Below, one piece after another: positions 8,944-16,959 of a stretch of 64,000 nucleotides of DNA (its first letter is position 1; every line of letters begins with the position of its first letter). Origin of the DNA: Belliella baltica DSM 15883. GTDB taxonomy: Bacteria > Bacteroidota > Bacteroidia > Cytophagales > Cyclobacteriaceae. The stretch lies in the NCBI RefSeq assembly GCF_000265405.1, contig NC_018010.1, positions 1,426,001-1,490,000 on the forward strand, written 5' to 3'. A program made the translations under genes and the position numbers. The notes beneath the pieces were generated by a model. It worked only from the letters and a program-made list of their open reading frames with translations, was not told where the DNA came from and searched no databases.

Positions 8944-9873
8944 TTAAATCACATAAGCGCCTCTGTCATTGACTTCAGATATATAGACATCAACGTCAAG
9001 ACCGATTTTTTTGAAGACTTCTTTTCCCGCAGACCCCACTTCTTTTGCGATGGCTTGCGATGGAGACAAGGTAAATATGGTAGGGCCAGAACCCGAAATC
9101 CCCGACCCTAATGCGCCAATCGTTTGAATAGCTTCACGCAATTCGTAGAACCCTGGGATCAATAGTGCTCTTGTTGGTTCGGCTATGACATCTTTCAAAG
9201 ACCTGCTGATCAAATTATAATCCTCTTGAAATAAACCCGCAATTAATCCTGCAATATTTCCAGACTGAATAGTAGAATCTTTCAAAGATATCTGTGTTCT
9301 CAAAACTGATCTTGAATCAGAAGTATTTAGCTCTAAATGAGGATGCAATAGTGTACAATAAAGTCCTTTTGGAACTGGAAGCTTGATTACATCTAATGGT
9401 TCATAATCTCTGATCAAAACGAATCCACCAAGTAGGGAAGGGGCTACATTATCAGCATGGGCAGCGCCACAAGCGATCCTTTCAGCTTCTATAGCGAAAT
9501 TCACAAGTTGTTTTTTGTCAAATGGATATCCAAGCAAAGCATTTGCAGCAACTAATGCAGCAGCTGCACTTGCGGCAGAGGAGCCCATTCCAGAACCTAA
9601 AGGAAGCCCTTTGTACAAAGAGATCTCCATCCCCTTAGTAAATCCAAGGTGATCCAACATCGCTTGAATTGCTACTGTGCACGTGTTTTTCTCTGCTTCA
9701 TAAGGCAATCTTCCTCCATCACCTTCTATTTTTACGACTTTGAGTCCGGGAGTTTCGCTCAAGCTTACCTCCACCTGATCACCCAATTCATCTATGGCAA
9801 AACCTAAGATGTCAAAGCCACATGACACGTTGGCTACAGTAGCTGGGGCAAATGCTCTTATAGTTTTCTTCAT
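8944..9873 (-). CDS. thrB: Homoserine kinase
   Basis: This GHMP-family kinase phosphorylates homoserine with ATP. The ATP loop GLPLGSGMGSSAASAAAAL is at residues 89-107, and the C-terminal GSGISGSGPTIFTL matches the third GHMP motif. At 309 aa it is full length. Its start codon overlaps the stop of thrA by 4 bp, which indicates translational coupling in the thr operon. Confidence 0.96.
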   Translation of the reverse strand: MKKTIRAFAPATVANVSCGFDILGFAIDELGDQVEVSLSETPGLKVVKIEGDGGRLPYEAEKNTCTVAIQAMLDHLGFTKGMEISLYKGLPLGSGMGSSAASAAAALVAANALLGYPFDKKQLVNFAIEAERIACGAAHADNVAPSLLGGFVLIRDYEPLDVIKLPVPKGLYCTLLHPHLELNTSDSRSVLRTQISLKDSTIQSGNIAGLIAGLFQEDYNLISRSLKDVIAEPTRALLIPGFYELREAIQTIGALGSGISGSGPTIFTLSPSQAIAKEVGSAGKEVFKKIGLDVDVYISEVNDRGAYVI

Positions 9874-12326
9874 GATCTTGTATAATTTCCAAGACGAATA
9901 ACATCCGCAAAAACACCTGCCGCAGTCACATCCGCCCCCGCTCCAGGTCCTCTGATAATCATAGGAAAATCATGGTATCTTTCTGTTGTAAACAAGATCA
10001 TATTGTCACTTCCCTTCAAGGTGCTGAACGGATGTGAATTATCAAGTGATTTCAGTCCAACTTTTGCTTTTCCATTTTCAAGCGTTGCCATAAAGCGAAG
10101 CTTTTCTCCTCTGTCTGATGCTTCAAAAAGAAGTTTTGCAAACTCTTGGTCATGACCTTTCAGTTTTCCGAAAAATTCATCAACCGTTTTTGGATCTACA
10201 CAATCTTCGGGAACCATGCTTTGAATGCTGATATCTTCGAAATGTAAGTCTTGCTCCGCTTCTCTACCCAAAATTAGAATTTTCCTAGCCACATCCATTC
10301 CGCTCAAATCATCTCTTGGATCAGGTTCAGTGTAGCCTTTTTCCTTAGCTAGTTTGACTACATCACTAAATGGAGCTCCTTTTTCCAATTCACTGAAAAT
10401 ATAATTCATGGATCCACTAAGAACAGCTTCTATTTTGATCACTTTGTCTCCACTCAGCATCAAATCCTGTAAGGTATTGATAACTGGAAGTCCTGCTGCA
10501 ACATTGGTTTCATAGAGAAATTTGACGCTTCGTTTACCTGCGAGTTTTTTCAGGTTTTTGTATTTTTCTAAAGAACCCGAGTTCGCTTTTTTGTTTGGAG
10601 TGACGATGGCCACTTTAGCATCCAATACTCTTTCATAAAAGTCAGCCACATCTTGGCTTGCCGTGCAATCCACAAAAACAGAGTTGGAGAAGTTCATGGA
10701 TTCCATTTGAGAGATAAATTGGTCTAGATTCATTGGCAAAGCTCCTTCTGCATTTTCAGGAAGCGGACAGTTTTTTAGCTCAAAGCCGTCTTCATGAAAT
10801 GCCATAAATCTCGAATTGGCGATACCGTGGATTTGAATATCAAGTAAGTTTTCTTTTTGCAACTTTTCTTGCTGATTCGCAATCATCTTGATCAATGCCT
10901 GTCCGATCAAACCTACGCCGACTAAGAAAACGTGCAACACTTTGTTATCGGATAAGAAGAAAGCCTCGTGCAAGGCATTGAGCGCTTTCTGAAGGTCGGT
11001 TTTCGATACGACAGCGGAAATGTTCAACTCGGAGCTTCCTTGTGCTATGGCATAAACGTTTACATTGTTTCTACCTAAAGCTTGAAACATCCTTCCACTT
11101 GCTCCAGGATTTTGCTTCATATTTTCACCCACAACCGCTACAATGGCCAAATCAGAAATAACATGAACTACGTCGATTTCTCCATTTCTAATTTCATGGA
11201 AAAATTCTTTTTCAATTGCTTCTTTGGCAAGGGAAATCTCGTTTGCTTTTATGGCGAGACAAGTGATTTGCTCCGAAGATGCTTGAGAAATCAGAAGGAC
11301 ATTTACATTTGCACTAGCTAAGGCTGTGAAAATCCTTCTGTTCACATCAATGACATCCAAGATTCCTGCTCCCTGAATATTAAGCACAGCGATGTCAGAC
11401 ATGGACGAAATTCCTTTAATTAGCTTTCCAGCAGGGGCATCACCATTGATTAAGGTACCTGGATTTGATGGCTCAAAAGTATTCTTGATGTAAATGGGAA
11501 TTCCCTTTTTCATCGCAGGCATCATTGTAGAAGGGAAGATCACTTTAGCGCCAAAGTGAGATAGCTCCATCGCTTCGCTATAACTCAATTGAGGAATGGT
11601 GAAAGCAGAATATACCAATCGAGGGTCTGAGGTCATTACACCTGATACATCTGTCCAAATTTCTAAACTATCAGCGTGAAGCGCTGAGGCAAATATTGAT
11701 GCGGTGTAGTCAGAGCCACTTCTTCCCAAAGTGGTTGTTTCCCCTTTTGAAGTGGAGGCGACAAAACCTGTTATGACTTGAATTTCTTGGTGGTTGTGGA
11801 AATAATCCTGGATGAGATCATTTGTGATAGGAAAGTCAACTTTTGCATTACCAAAGCGGTCATTTGTTCTGATCACATCTCTCGCATCGAGATATTTAGC
11901 CGACAATCCGGAAACTTTCAAAGCTTCTGCTAAAATGAATGCAGACAGTCTTTCACCAAAGCTAGCGACATAATCCAAAGTCCTTGGCGAGCATTCTTTG
12001 ATCAAATAGATTCCATGAAACAGATCTTCCAGTTCATTGAACCGCACTTTGACATAGGTCAAAACTGGTGATTGAAGGTGGATAGGAAATAGCTGTCGGA
12101 CAAGTTCAATATGTCTATCTTCAAGTTTCTTGATTTCCTGAACATAAGATTTATCACCATTTTTGGCGGCAAAGGCGCTTTGGAGCAAAATTTCCGTGAC
12201 GCCTCCAAAAGCTGAAAATACCACCGCAATATCTTGTGAATGTTTACTTTCCTTAATAATCTCAAAAACTTTTTTGATATTTTCATGATTGGCGATTGAT
12301 GAACCTCCGAACTTTAAGACTTTCAT
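9870..12326 (-). CDS. thrA: Bifunctional aspartate kinase / homoserine dehydrogenase I
   Basis: This single 818-aa protein catalyses the first and third steps of the threonine branch. The aspartate kinase domain begins with VLKFGGSSIAN and contains TLGRSGSDYTA. Tandem ACT regulatory regions follow at about residues 310-460. The homoserine dehydrogenase domain starts with the NAD(P) motif VGVGLIGQALI and carries the signature GYTEPDPRDDLSG. The ACT region implies allosteric feedback, by threonine in characterised relatives. It is the first gene of the thr operon, and a candidate Thr/Ile leader peptide lies 96 bp upstream. Confidence 0.96.
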   Translation of the reverse strand: MKVLKFGGSSIANHENIKKVFEIIKESKHSQDIAVVFSAFGGVTEILLQSAFAAKNGDKSYVQEIKKLEDRHIELVRQLFPIHLQSPVLTYVKVRFNELEDLFHGIYLIKECSPRTLDYVASFGERLSAFILAEALKVSGLSAKYLDARDVIRTNDRFGNAKVDFPITNDLIQDYFHNHQEIQVITGFVASTSKGETTTLGRSGSDYTASIFASALHADSLEIWTDVSGVMTSDPRLVYSAFTIPQLSYSEAMELSHFGAKVIFPSTMMPAMKKGIPIYIKNTFEPSNPGTLINGDAPAGKLIKGISSMSDIAVLNIQGAGILDVIDVNRRIFTALASANVNVLLISQASSEQITCLAIKANEISLAKEAIEKEFFHEIRNGEIDVVHVISDLAIVAVVGENMKQNPGASGRMFQALGRNNVNVYAIAQGSSELNISAVVSKTDLQKALNALHEAFFLSDNKVLHVFLVGVGLIGQALIKMIANQQEKLQKENLLDIQIHGIANSRFMAFHEDGFELKNCPLPENAEGALPMNLDQFISQMESMNFSNSVFVDCTASQDVADFYERVLDAKVAIVTPNKKANSGSLEKYKNLKKLAGKRSVKFLYETNVAAGLPVINTLQDLMLSGDKVIKIEAVLSGSMNYIFSELEKGAPFSDVVKLAKEKGYTEPDPRDDLSGMDVARKILILGREAEQDLHFEDISIQSMVPEDCVDPKTVDEFFGKLKGHDQEFAKLLFEASDRGEKLRFMATLENGKAKVGLKSLDNSHPFSTLKGSDNMILFTTERYHDFPMIIRGPGAGADVTAAGVFADVIRLGNYTRS

Positions 12327-12415
12327 AAAAATTAGTTATGTTTGAATGGGATGTATATAATGAATTTTTGATCCAAAACCTGGATCTTAATCTAAAGGGC
12401 TGTATAGTAGAAGTC

Positions 12416-12430
12416 ACGGGATTACCCCGT
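12416..12430 (-). promoter_or_regulatory. Small hairpin at the end of the thr leader ORF
   Basis: ACGGG and CCCGT pair around a 5-base loop that contains the stop codon of the leader peptide. Downstream, GATCCA/TGGATC (near 12369-12386) can form a second hairpin. Neither is followed by a T run on the minus strand, so any attenuation here would not be the textbook Rho-independent type. Confidence 0.35.
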
Positions 12431-12460
12431 AATGGTAGTTGAAAAAGAAGCTGTCCCCAT
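12422..12460 (-). CDS. Candidate thr operon leader peptide
   Basis: This 12-codon frame reads MGTASFSTTITG: four threonines and one isoleucine, with all four Thr codons (ACA, ACT, ACC, ACG) used once. Its stop is 95 bp before thrA, on the same strand. A run of Thr/Ile codons just upstream of the threonine operon is what translational attenuation or sensing of charged tRNA-Thr/Ile would require, as known for the enterobacterial thr leader. No strong ribosome site is visible, which is normal in this phylum. The overlapping longer frame (12283-12486) looks random and was not chosen. Confidence 0.5.
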   Translation of the reverse strand: MGTASFSTTITG

Positions 12461-12486
12461 GCCAAAAAACCCGACACATACTGCAT

Positions 12487-12902
12487 GCTCTGCGGTTTGT
12501 TTTGGAGTTAAGATATTTTTAGCGGATAATTGCATGAGTTATTTTTGACTTCACAATTCTACTTACATTTTTTCAAAAACCAAAAAATTTTTTGTTGTTT
12601 TTTTAATTAAAAGCTTTATTTATTATTGAATTTATAAATTATTTAAAGATTTATTGATTAAATATCATTTGATTTCAATTTATTATTCTGAAAAGCGAGC
12701 CATATTTTTATAATTATTCTAAAATCAGGGATGTTTTCAACTCAATTTCGATTTATCTAAAGTTTGAAACTTAACAATTAATTATTAACAAAGTTGAATT
12801 TTATCTTTTTATTTTGAAATTTATGTCATAAAAGTCAAGGCAGCTTTCTATTTTTAAAATTATCTGTTAAATTTGTTCATGTTCAACTTTAGCTCATTGA
12901 TT
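12487..12902. promoter_or_regulatory. AT-rich divergent region between thrA leader and META lipoprotein
   Basis: About 415 bp of very AT-rich DNA with no gene. TAAATTTG at 12868-12875 matches the TAnnTTTG -7 consensus for the plus-strand lipoprotein gene, without a good -33 box. The thrA-side promoter could not be pinned down. Confidence 0.4.
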
Positions 12903-13328
12903 ATGAAAAAATTAATAAACCTATCATTCATTCTAGTCTTTTTGACTTTTTCTTCTTGTGATTCTGTAAGTAAATTGAATCCTCTGAGTTTACTTACAGG
13001 GAATAATTGGGTACTATCCTCTTTGCTAGGGGGTGGTTTGGATGCTAATAAATTCGCTTCAGGACTTCCATTTTTGAATTTTATGGATGGAGGAAAACTA
13101 TCCGGGTTTGCTGGTTGTAACAATTTTTCAGGAAGTTTTCAATTAGAAGGGACTTCTTTGAACTTAGACCCTGGAGCGATGACAAAAAAGGCCTGTGGAG
13201 GAGAAAATGCGGAAGGACAAATTGTGAATTTGCTTTCACAGGTGAAGAATTTTAAAGTCGCTAAAGACAAGTTAACGCTTTTTGATGGTGCCAAAGAATT
13301 AATGAGTTTTATTCCTCAAGGGAATTAA
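12903..13328 (+). CDS. META-domain lipoprotein (HslJ-like)
   Basis: The chosen ATG gives a 141-aa protein with a lipoprotein signal (MKKLINLSFILVF... FSSC). An ATG 30 bp upstream would put extra residues before the signal and is less likely. The body has the META/HslJ pattern: NNWVLSSLLG (N-W-L strand), then GKLSGFAGCNNFSGSF, where the GCN-F-G motif is diagnostic, and a following MTKKACGG. HslJ in E. coli is linked to novobiocin resistance and envelope stress, but the role of this one is unknown. It ends at a bidirectional terminator shared with the convergent downstream genes. Confidence 0.85.
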   Translation: MKKLINLSFILVFLTFSSCDSVSKLNPLSLLTGNNWVLSSLLGGGLDANKFASGLPFLNFMDGGKLSGFAGCNNFSGSFQLEGTSLNLDPGAMTKKACGGENAEGQIVNLLSQVKNFKVAKDKLTLFDGAKELMSFIPQGN

Positions 13329-13343
13329 AAATTTTTATTCATA

Positions 13344-13388
13344 AAAAAAGCCCCAATGAAATCAGAAAATCTTCATTGGGGCTTTTTA
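13344..13388. terminator. Bidirectional Rho-independent terminator
   Basis: AAAGCCCCAATGAA and TTCATTGGGGCTTT pair perfectly, with an A run on the left and a T run on the right. It serves both the META lipoprotein gene (plus) and the NTF2-like gene (minus). Confidence 0.92.
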
Positions 13389-13389
13389 T

Positions 13390-13842
13390 TTAACATCCCT
13401 CTTTTCTTCGGGTGTCTATGATATAAGCTATTTTCCAGCCTCCTGAGGTCTTGATCAGTTGAAATGAATTTACACCACAGTGGCTAAATCCATCATTGAC
13501 ATAGAATTCATAAGGAGTCCAAGCAGAAGCCATGTGACCATCAACTTTTATTTGATACTCCAAGATTCTTTCATCTAGAATCGTATTATCAGGTGTGGTA
13601 GCAATTCTATTGACAAAATCCTGTACTGAATTACTCCCTATGGTGGCACCGTTTACTCCGACTATGGTTGTTTGCATGATTGCATCTTTCAGAAATGCCT
13701 GCTCTACCAAAATCGGATTCTTGGATTTCATGCCTTCAAAAAGCGATGAAATAACTTTTTCTACTTCTACTTGATCAGTTTGAGCAAAACTTATCATGGT
13801 CTGAGCGATCATGATGAAAGCGATTATTAAATATTTTTTCAT
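13390..13842 (-). CDS. Secreted NTF2-like (SnoaL/DUF4440-type) protein
   Basis: The 150-aa product has a signal peptide (ending MISFAQ). It then shows an NTF2-like pattern: an N-terminal helix (VEKVISSLFEGMKSKN), a strand with FLKDAIMQT, and C-terminal strands HMASAWTPYEFYVNDG and SFQLIKTSGGWKIAYIIDTR. The W-K-I-x-x-I-x-D ending is typical of this superfamily. Such domains bind small hydrophobic ligands or are enzymes, so the substrate cannot be inferred. It overlaps the upstream DUF2807 gene by 4 bp on the minus strand. Confidence 0.8.
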   Translation of the reverse strand: MKKYLIIAFIMIAQTMISFAQTDQVEVEKVISSLFEGMKSKNPILVEQAFLKDAIMQTTIVGVNGATIGSNSVQDFVNRIATTPDNTILDERILEYQIKVDGHMASAWTPYEFYVNDGFSHCGVNSFQLIKTSGGWKIAYIIDTRRKEGC

Positions 13843-14525
13843 TTCTTTTTAATATCTCCTCCCGTGTTTGTTTTAATATCTATCAAGATTGGATTGCCTA
13901 CGTAAGTGATTTTTGCAGCTGTTGCTGCTGAACCTACAATGGATTCTTTAACTTGAAATTCACCTTTAGCAGCAGTGTTTGCCAAAATTTCAGCATTTAT
14001 AACCCTTAAGTTTTTTCCATCAATATCTGCATTGGTGTAAGCTTTCAAGTCTAAATTATTCGCATTTCCTTTAATTGCAATTTTTGAATTGGTAGAAGCT
14101 TCTATAAATAAGTTTTCTGCCTCTACGGCTACTTCAATATAAGCATTTGCATTACTATAGAGATAAACATTTGTCCCAGAAAGTTCATTGTTAGCAAAAA
14201 CTTTTGCACTTGTAGAAGCTTGAATTTCGTCGATATCGATGTAGGTAATAGTCACTTTCACTGAACTAGATCTGAAATTCCCACGTCCAAGCTTGACATC
14301 TAAGATATCCTCTGAAACGTTTGTTTCTATTTTGTCTAACTCGATTCCCGAAGCAACAATTGAGATTGAGTTTTTGTCTCCTTTTACCAATTCCGCTTCT
14401 ATAGAATTAGAAACTTTGATGCTAGAGAAATCTCTTAAGTCTCTCGTCTCTTTATTTGTTTGTGCTTGAGCTGCAATGGCCACAAAAGAGATAAGAAAAA
14501 TGAATAATGCGCTTACTTTTTTCAT
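13839..14525 (-). CDS. Secreted DUF2807 (GIN domain) protein
   Basis: The 228-aa product carries a signal peptide (FIFLISFVAIAAQAQ). Its repeated short beta-strands match a putative auto-transporter adhesin head GIN domain: RDLRDFSSIKVSNSIEAEL, then SISIVASGIELDKIET, then Asn/Ala-rich strands like YLYSNANAYIEV. It probably folds as a beta-helix in the envelope. It is the middle gene of a tight minus-strand group with the NTF2-like gene (4-bp overlap) and the SDR gene (11 bp upstream). No function is known beyond surface or periplasmic location. Confidence 0.82.
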   Translation of the reverse strand: MKKVSALFIFLISFVAIAAQAQTNKETRDLRDFSSIKVSNSIEAELVKGDKNSISIVASGIELDKIETNVSEDILDVKLGRGNFRSSSVKVTITYIDIDEIQASTSAKVFANNELSGTNVYLYSNANAYIEVAVEAENLFIEASTNSKIAIKGNANNLDLKAYTNADIDGKNLRVINAEILANTAAKGEFQVKESIVGSAATAAKITYVGNPILIDIKTNTGGDIKKK

Positions 14526-14536
14526 GATTTTTTTGT

Positions 14537-15214
14537 TTACACTCCTCCATAAAGTTTGAAGGTCATGTTTCGCAAATCAGGGTTGTTGACAGCATAATGC
14601 ATGGCTTCTGCAATTTCTGAAGGGTGAACCCAATCAGTAAATTCAGCATCAGGCATAGATTCCCTGTTTGGTGGGGTATCGATTATGCTTGGTACAAAAA
14701 TGTGTGATCTGATTTTTGTTCCCTTTGATTCTTCAGCAACGTAATCTGCGAGACTGACCACCATCCCCTTACTCAAAGCGTATGCCACAACATTCTTCCC
14801 ATCTTCAGGTTGTAACGCAGGCCTTGCACCTACAAACAAGAAATTTCCTTTATTAGCCTTTTTGAACATGGGTAAAAAGTTTTTGACCATATTGAAGGAA
14901 GAGAAAAAATTCAGTTTGACCATTTCATTGATGTCATCGGTAGATGTTTCTTCTATGTTTCCGCCTGCATATCCACCAACCAAAAGAATGATAGCTTCTA
15001 CTTCACCATATTGCATGATATATTCTTTAGCAAAATCAGCAGCAGATTTATCATCGGTAACATCTACTTCATAAACATCATCGGCTTCTTCGATTTCATC
15101 TCCAGATCCAGGAAGGATGGTTGCAATTATTTTGTACCCTTCACGCTTAAATTTTTCAATTACTGCACTTCCAAGATTTCCGGCTCCACCGGTTACGATT
15201 ATATTCCGATCCAT
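14537..15214 (-). CDS. Short-chain dehydrogenase/reductase
   Basis: The 225-aa Rossmann enzyme has the N-terminal NAD(P) motif TGGAGNLGSA (TGxxxGxG variant) and a VDVTDDKSA acidic loop contacting the adenosine. The active-site Tyr/Lys pair sits in YALSKG (YxxxK). The strand LLVGGYAGG replaces the usual NNAG. The substrate is unknown. It is the first gene of a three-gene minus-strand group with secreted proteins, which is probably a positional rather than a functional link. Confidence 0.85.
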   Translation of the reverse strand: MDRNIIVTGGAGNLGSAVIEKFKREGYKIIATILPGSGDEIEEADDVYEVDVTDDKSAADFAKEYIMQYGEVEAIILLVGGYAGGNIEETSTDDINEMVKLNFFSSFNMVKNFLPMFKKANKGNFLFVGARPALQPEDGKNVVAYALSKGMVVSLADYVAEESKGTKIRSHIFVPSIIDTPPNRESMPDAEFTDWVHPSEIAEAMHYAVNNPDLRNMTFKLYGGV

Positions 15215-15228
15215 ATTTAGTTTATTAT

Positions 15229-15236
15229 TATGTTTG
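15229..15236 (+). promoter_or_regulatory. -7 box upstream of the mscS-like gene
   Basis: TATGTTTG matches TAnnTTTG, 41 bp before the start. No convincing -33 box is seen at the right spacing. Confidence 0.35.
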
Positions 15237-15277
15237 CATTATCATCTAAAATTAAAGGTTAATTTCTCGAAAGCATT

Positions 15278-16156
15278 ATGAATTTCAAAAAATCCGCAGT
15301 CCAAGTTGTAGAAAATGAGAAGAGAAAAATCTTTCTAATTAAATTAGTCGTATTTTTAGTCTTGGTAATTTTGATTCCAATTGTACCTTTTCTCAATGAT
15401 TTTATTTTTTCTAATTCCTTTATGTATCAATTTTACTCCTCTTTAATATTTCTTTTTGGGGCAAATTTGATTATTTCATTAGGAAGAATAATTGCTGCAA
15501 AATTTTACATTCGGCGAATTGCTGAGCAAAGAATTCACGGAAATTTTCTACTTGGGATTACTTGGATTTCCAACATTTTGAATGTCATTGCTTTTCTGAT
15601 TGCATTTATGTTTTTGTTTGCAATCAAGCCACTCGAATTTCTGACGAGCCTTACAATCGTAGCAGCAGCTATTGCAATTCTAAGCAAAGACTATGTCACC
15701 AATATGATTAATGGTCTAATCATCATGTTCACAAATCAATTTTCCTTAGGAGACCAAATCAAAATAGGAGAACATTTTGGGAGACTTTCAGATATTACAC
15801 TTTTAAACTTGGTATTGAAAAATGACAATGAAGACTCGATTATTATTCCAAACAATTTAGTGTTTGCTGCTCAAGTAGTCAATCAAAATCCATTCAGGAA
15901 GAAAGTTCAAGTATATTTTGAAGTGCCTTTGGGTACTGTGATTTCAACCCAAGAAGTAGAAAATGAAATATCTTCCTATTTGTTAGATCAGGGTGAAGAT
16001 GTAGCCGAAATGGAGCTTTCTGTTTCCTTGGCAGAATTACTAAAAGACTGCAAGAAGTTTGAAATTAAGGCTTTCGATAAACCAAATAATGCACAAAAGT
16101 TAGAAAAATTGCTCAAAGAAGGTATTTTAAAATTCATAGATGAAATCAAAAAGTGA
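15278..16156 (+). CDS. MscS-family mechanosensitive ion channel
   Basis: The 292-aa protein has membrane segments near residues 25-45, 50-75 and 90-115. A pore-lining helix with small residues follows (TIVAAAIAILSKDYVTN). Next comes the conserved MscS beta-domain, with MFTNQFSLGDQIKIGEHFGRLSDI and IIIPNNLVFAAQVVNQ. These are the hallmarks of small-conductance mechanosensitive channels of the inner membrane, which release solutes on osmotic downshock. The C-terminal part is cytosolic. It overlaps the next gene by 17 bp. A true gating role is inferred from the family. Confidence 0.9.
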   Translation: MNFKKSAVQVVENEKRKIFLIKLVVFLVLVILIPIVPFLNDFIFSNSFMYQFYSSLIFLFGANLIISLGRIIAAKFYIRRIAEQRIHGNFLLGITWISNILNVIAFLIAFMFLFAIKPLEFLTSLTIVAAAIAILSKDYVTNMINGLIIMFTNQFSLGDQIKIGEHFGRLSDITLLNLVLKNDNEDSIIIPNNLVFAAQVVNQNPFRKKVQVYFEVPLGTVISTQEVENEISSYLLDQGEDVAEMELSVSLAELLKDCKKFEIKAFDKPNNAQKLEKLLKEGILKFIDEIKK

Positions 16157-16475
16157 GAATTACTTCGATCAGGTTTTTCAAGTTGTAAAATTGATCCCAA
16201 GAGGGAAAGTGACTTCATATGGAGCAATAGCAAACTATCTTGGGCTAAAAAGTGGGGCAAGAATGGTTGGCTATGCGATGAATGCTTCACATGGGGAAAA
16301 GGATGTCCCAGCACATAGAGTTGTAAATCGGAATGGGGTGCTCACAGGAAAACATCACTTCTCTTCACCGAAAGAAATGGAGGAGCTTTTAGAAAAAGAG
16401 GGTGTGGTGGTAGAAGATGATCAAGTTTTGGATTTTGAAACTGTTTTTTGGGATCCTAGTAAATACCTGTTATAA
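16140..16475 (+). CDS. Alkyltransferase-like (ATL) protein lacking the methyl-acceptor Cys
   Basis: This 111-aa protein has the C-terminal, DNA-binding half of O6-methylguanine-DNA methyltransferase: IPRGKVTSYGAIA, then GARMVGYAMNAS (helix-turn-helix with the Arg finger). The active-site PCHR is VPAHRVVN here, with Ala58 in place of the acceptor cysteine. It therefore cannot accept an alkyl group. Characterised ATL proteins bind O6-alkylguanine and flag it for nucleotide excision repair, and the same role is likely here. The 17-bp overlap with the channel gene implies coupled translation. Confidence 0.9.
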   Translation: MKSKSENYFDQVFQVVKLIPRGKVTSYGAIANYLGLKSGARMVGYAMNASHGEKDVPAHRVVNRNGVLTGKHHFSSPKEMEELLEKEGVVVEDDQVLDFETVFWDPSKYLL

Positions 16476-16593
16476 GTATTTTTACAAGTTTAAACGGTTA
16501 TATACGACAAAATAAATCTTTTTTTGACATTTTTTAACGTTTTTTGACTTTTGAGTATGCTTTTTGCAAAAAAGCTTTCAAATAACATTTGAT

Positions 16594-16959
16594 ATGGAAG
16601 CGGAATTAAAAAGTCACATCGCAGAAAACCTTAGAAAACACAGAGTTTTAAGAGGATACACTCAGGAATACATCGCTGAGTACTTAGGAAAAAGAGATTA
16701 TACTGCTTACTCGCGATACGAGCAAGGAAGGTCAAATCTTAAGATGGAAGATGCCATCAAGCTTGCAAATTTATACGAAGTAGATGTTCAGGAATTGATT
16801 TCTGTTACACCTTCTGTATCGGCCTATTCTGATAATGGTAAAAAGTCAAATGGACTTTTATCTATTTTAGTAGATCTTGATGGTTCCAATCATACCTTAG
16901 AAGGAAATATCAACAAATTGAAAAAAATCAACGAGATGTTAGCCAAGAACGAAATTTAA
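16594..16959 (+). CDS. XRE-family helix-turn-helix regulator
   Basis: From the ATG at 16594 the protein has 121 aa. An XRE/Cro helix-turn-helix lies at about residues 8-65: IAENLRKHRVLRGYTQEYIA, then the recognition segment DYTAYSRYEQGRSNLKMEDA. The C-terminal part is short, polar and helical (NINKLKKINEMLAKN), possibly for dimerisation. A TTG 30 bp upstream keeps the frame open, but the ATG matches the usual family start. No operator is obvious, and it ends directly before the convergent symporter gene. Confidence 0.85.
   Translation: MEAELKSHIAENLRKHRVLRGYTQEYIAEYLGKRDYTAYSRYEQGRSNLKMEDAIKLANLYEVDVQELISVTPSVSAYSDNGKKSNGLLSILVDLDGSNHTLEGNINKLKKINEMLAKNEI

Noticed and set aside
12283..12486. 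67-codon minus-strand frame overlapping thrA and its leader
   Set aside because: Composition looks random. The short Thr/Ile frame at 12422-12460 is the better candidate for a translated leader.
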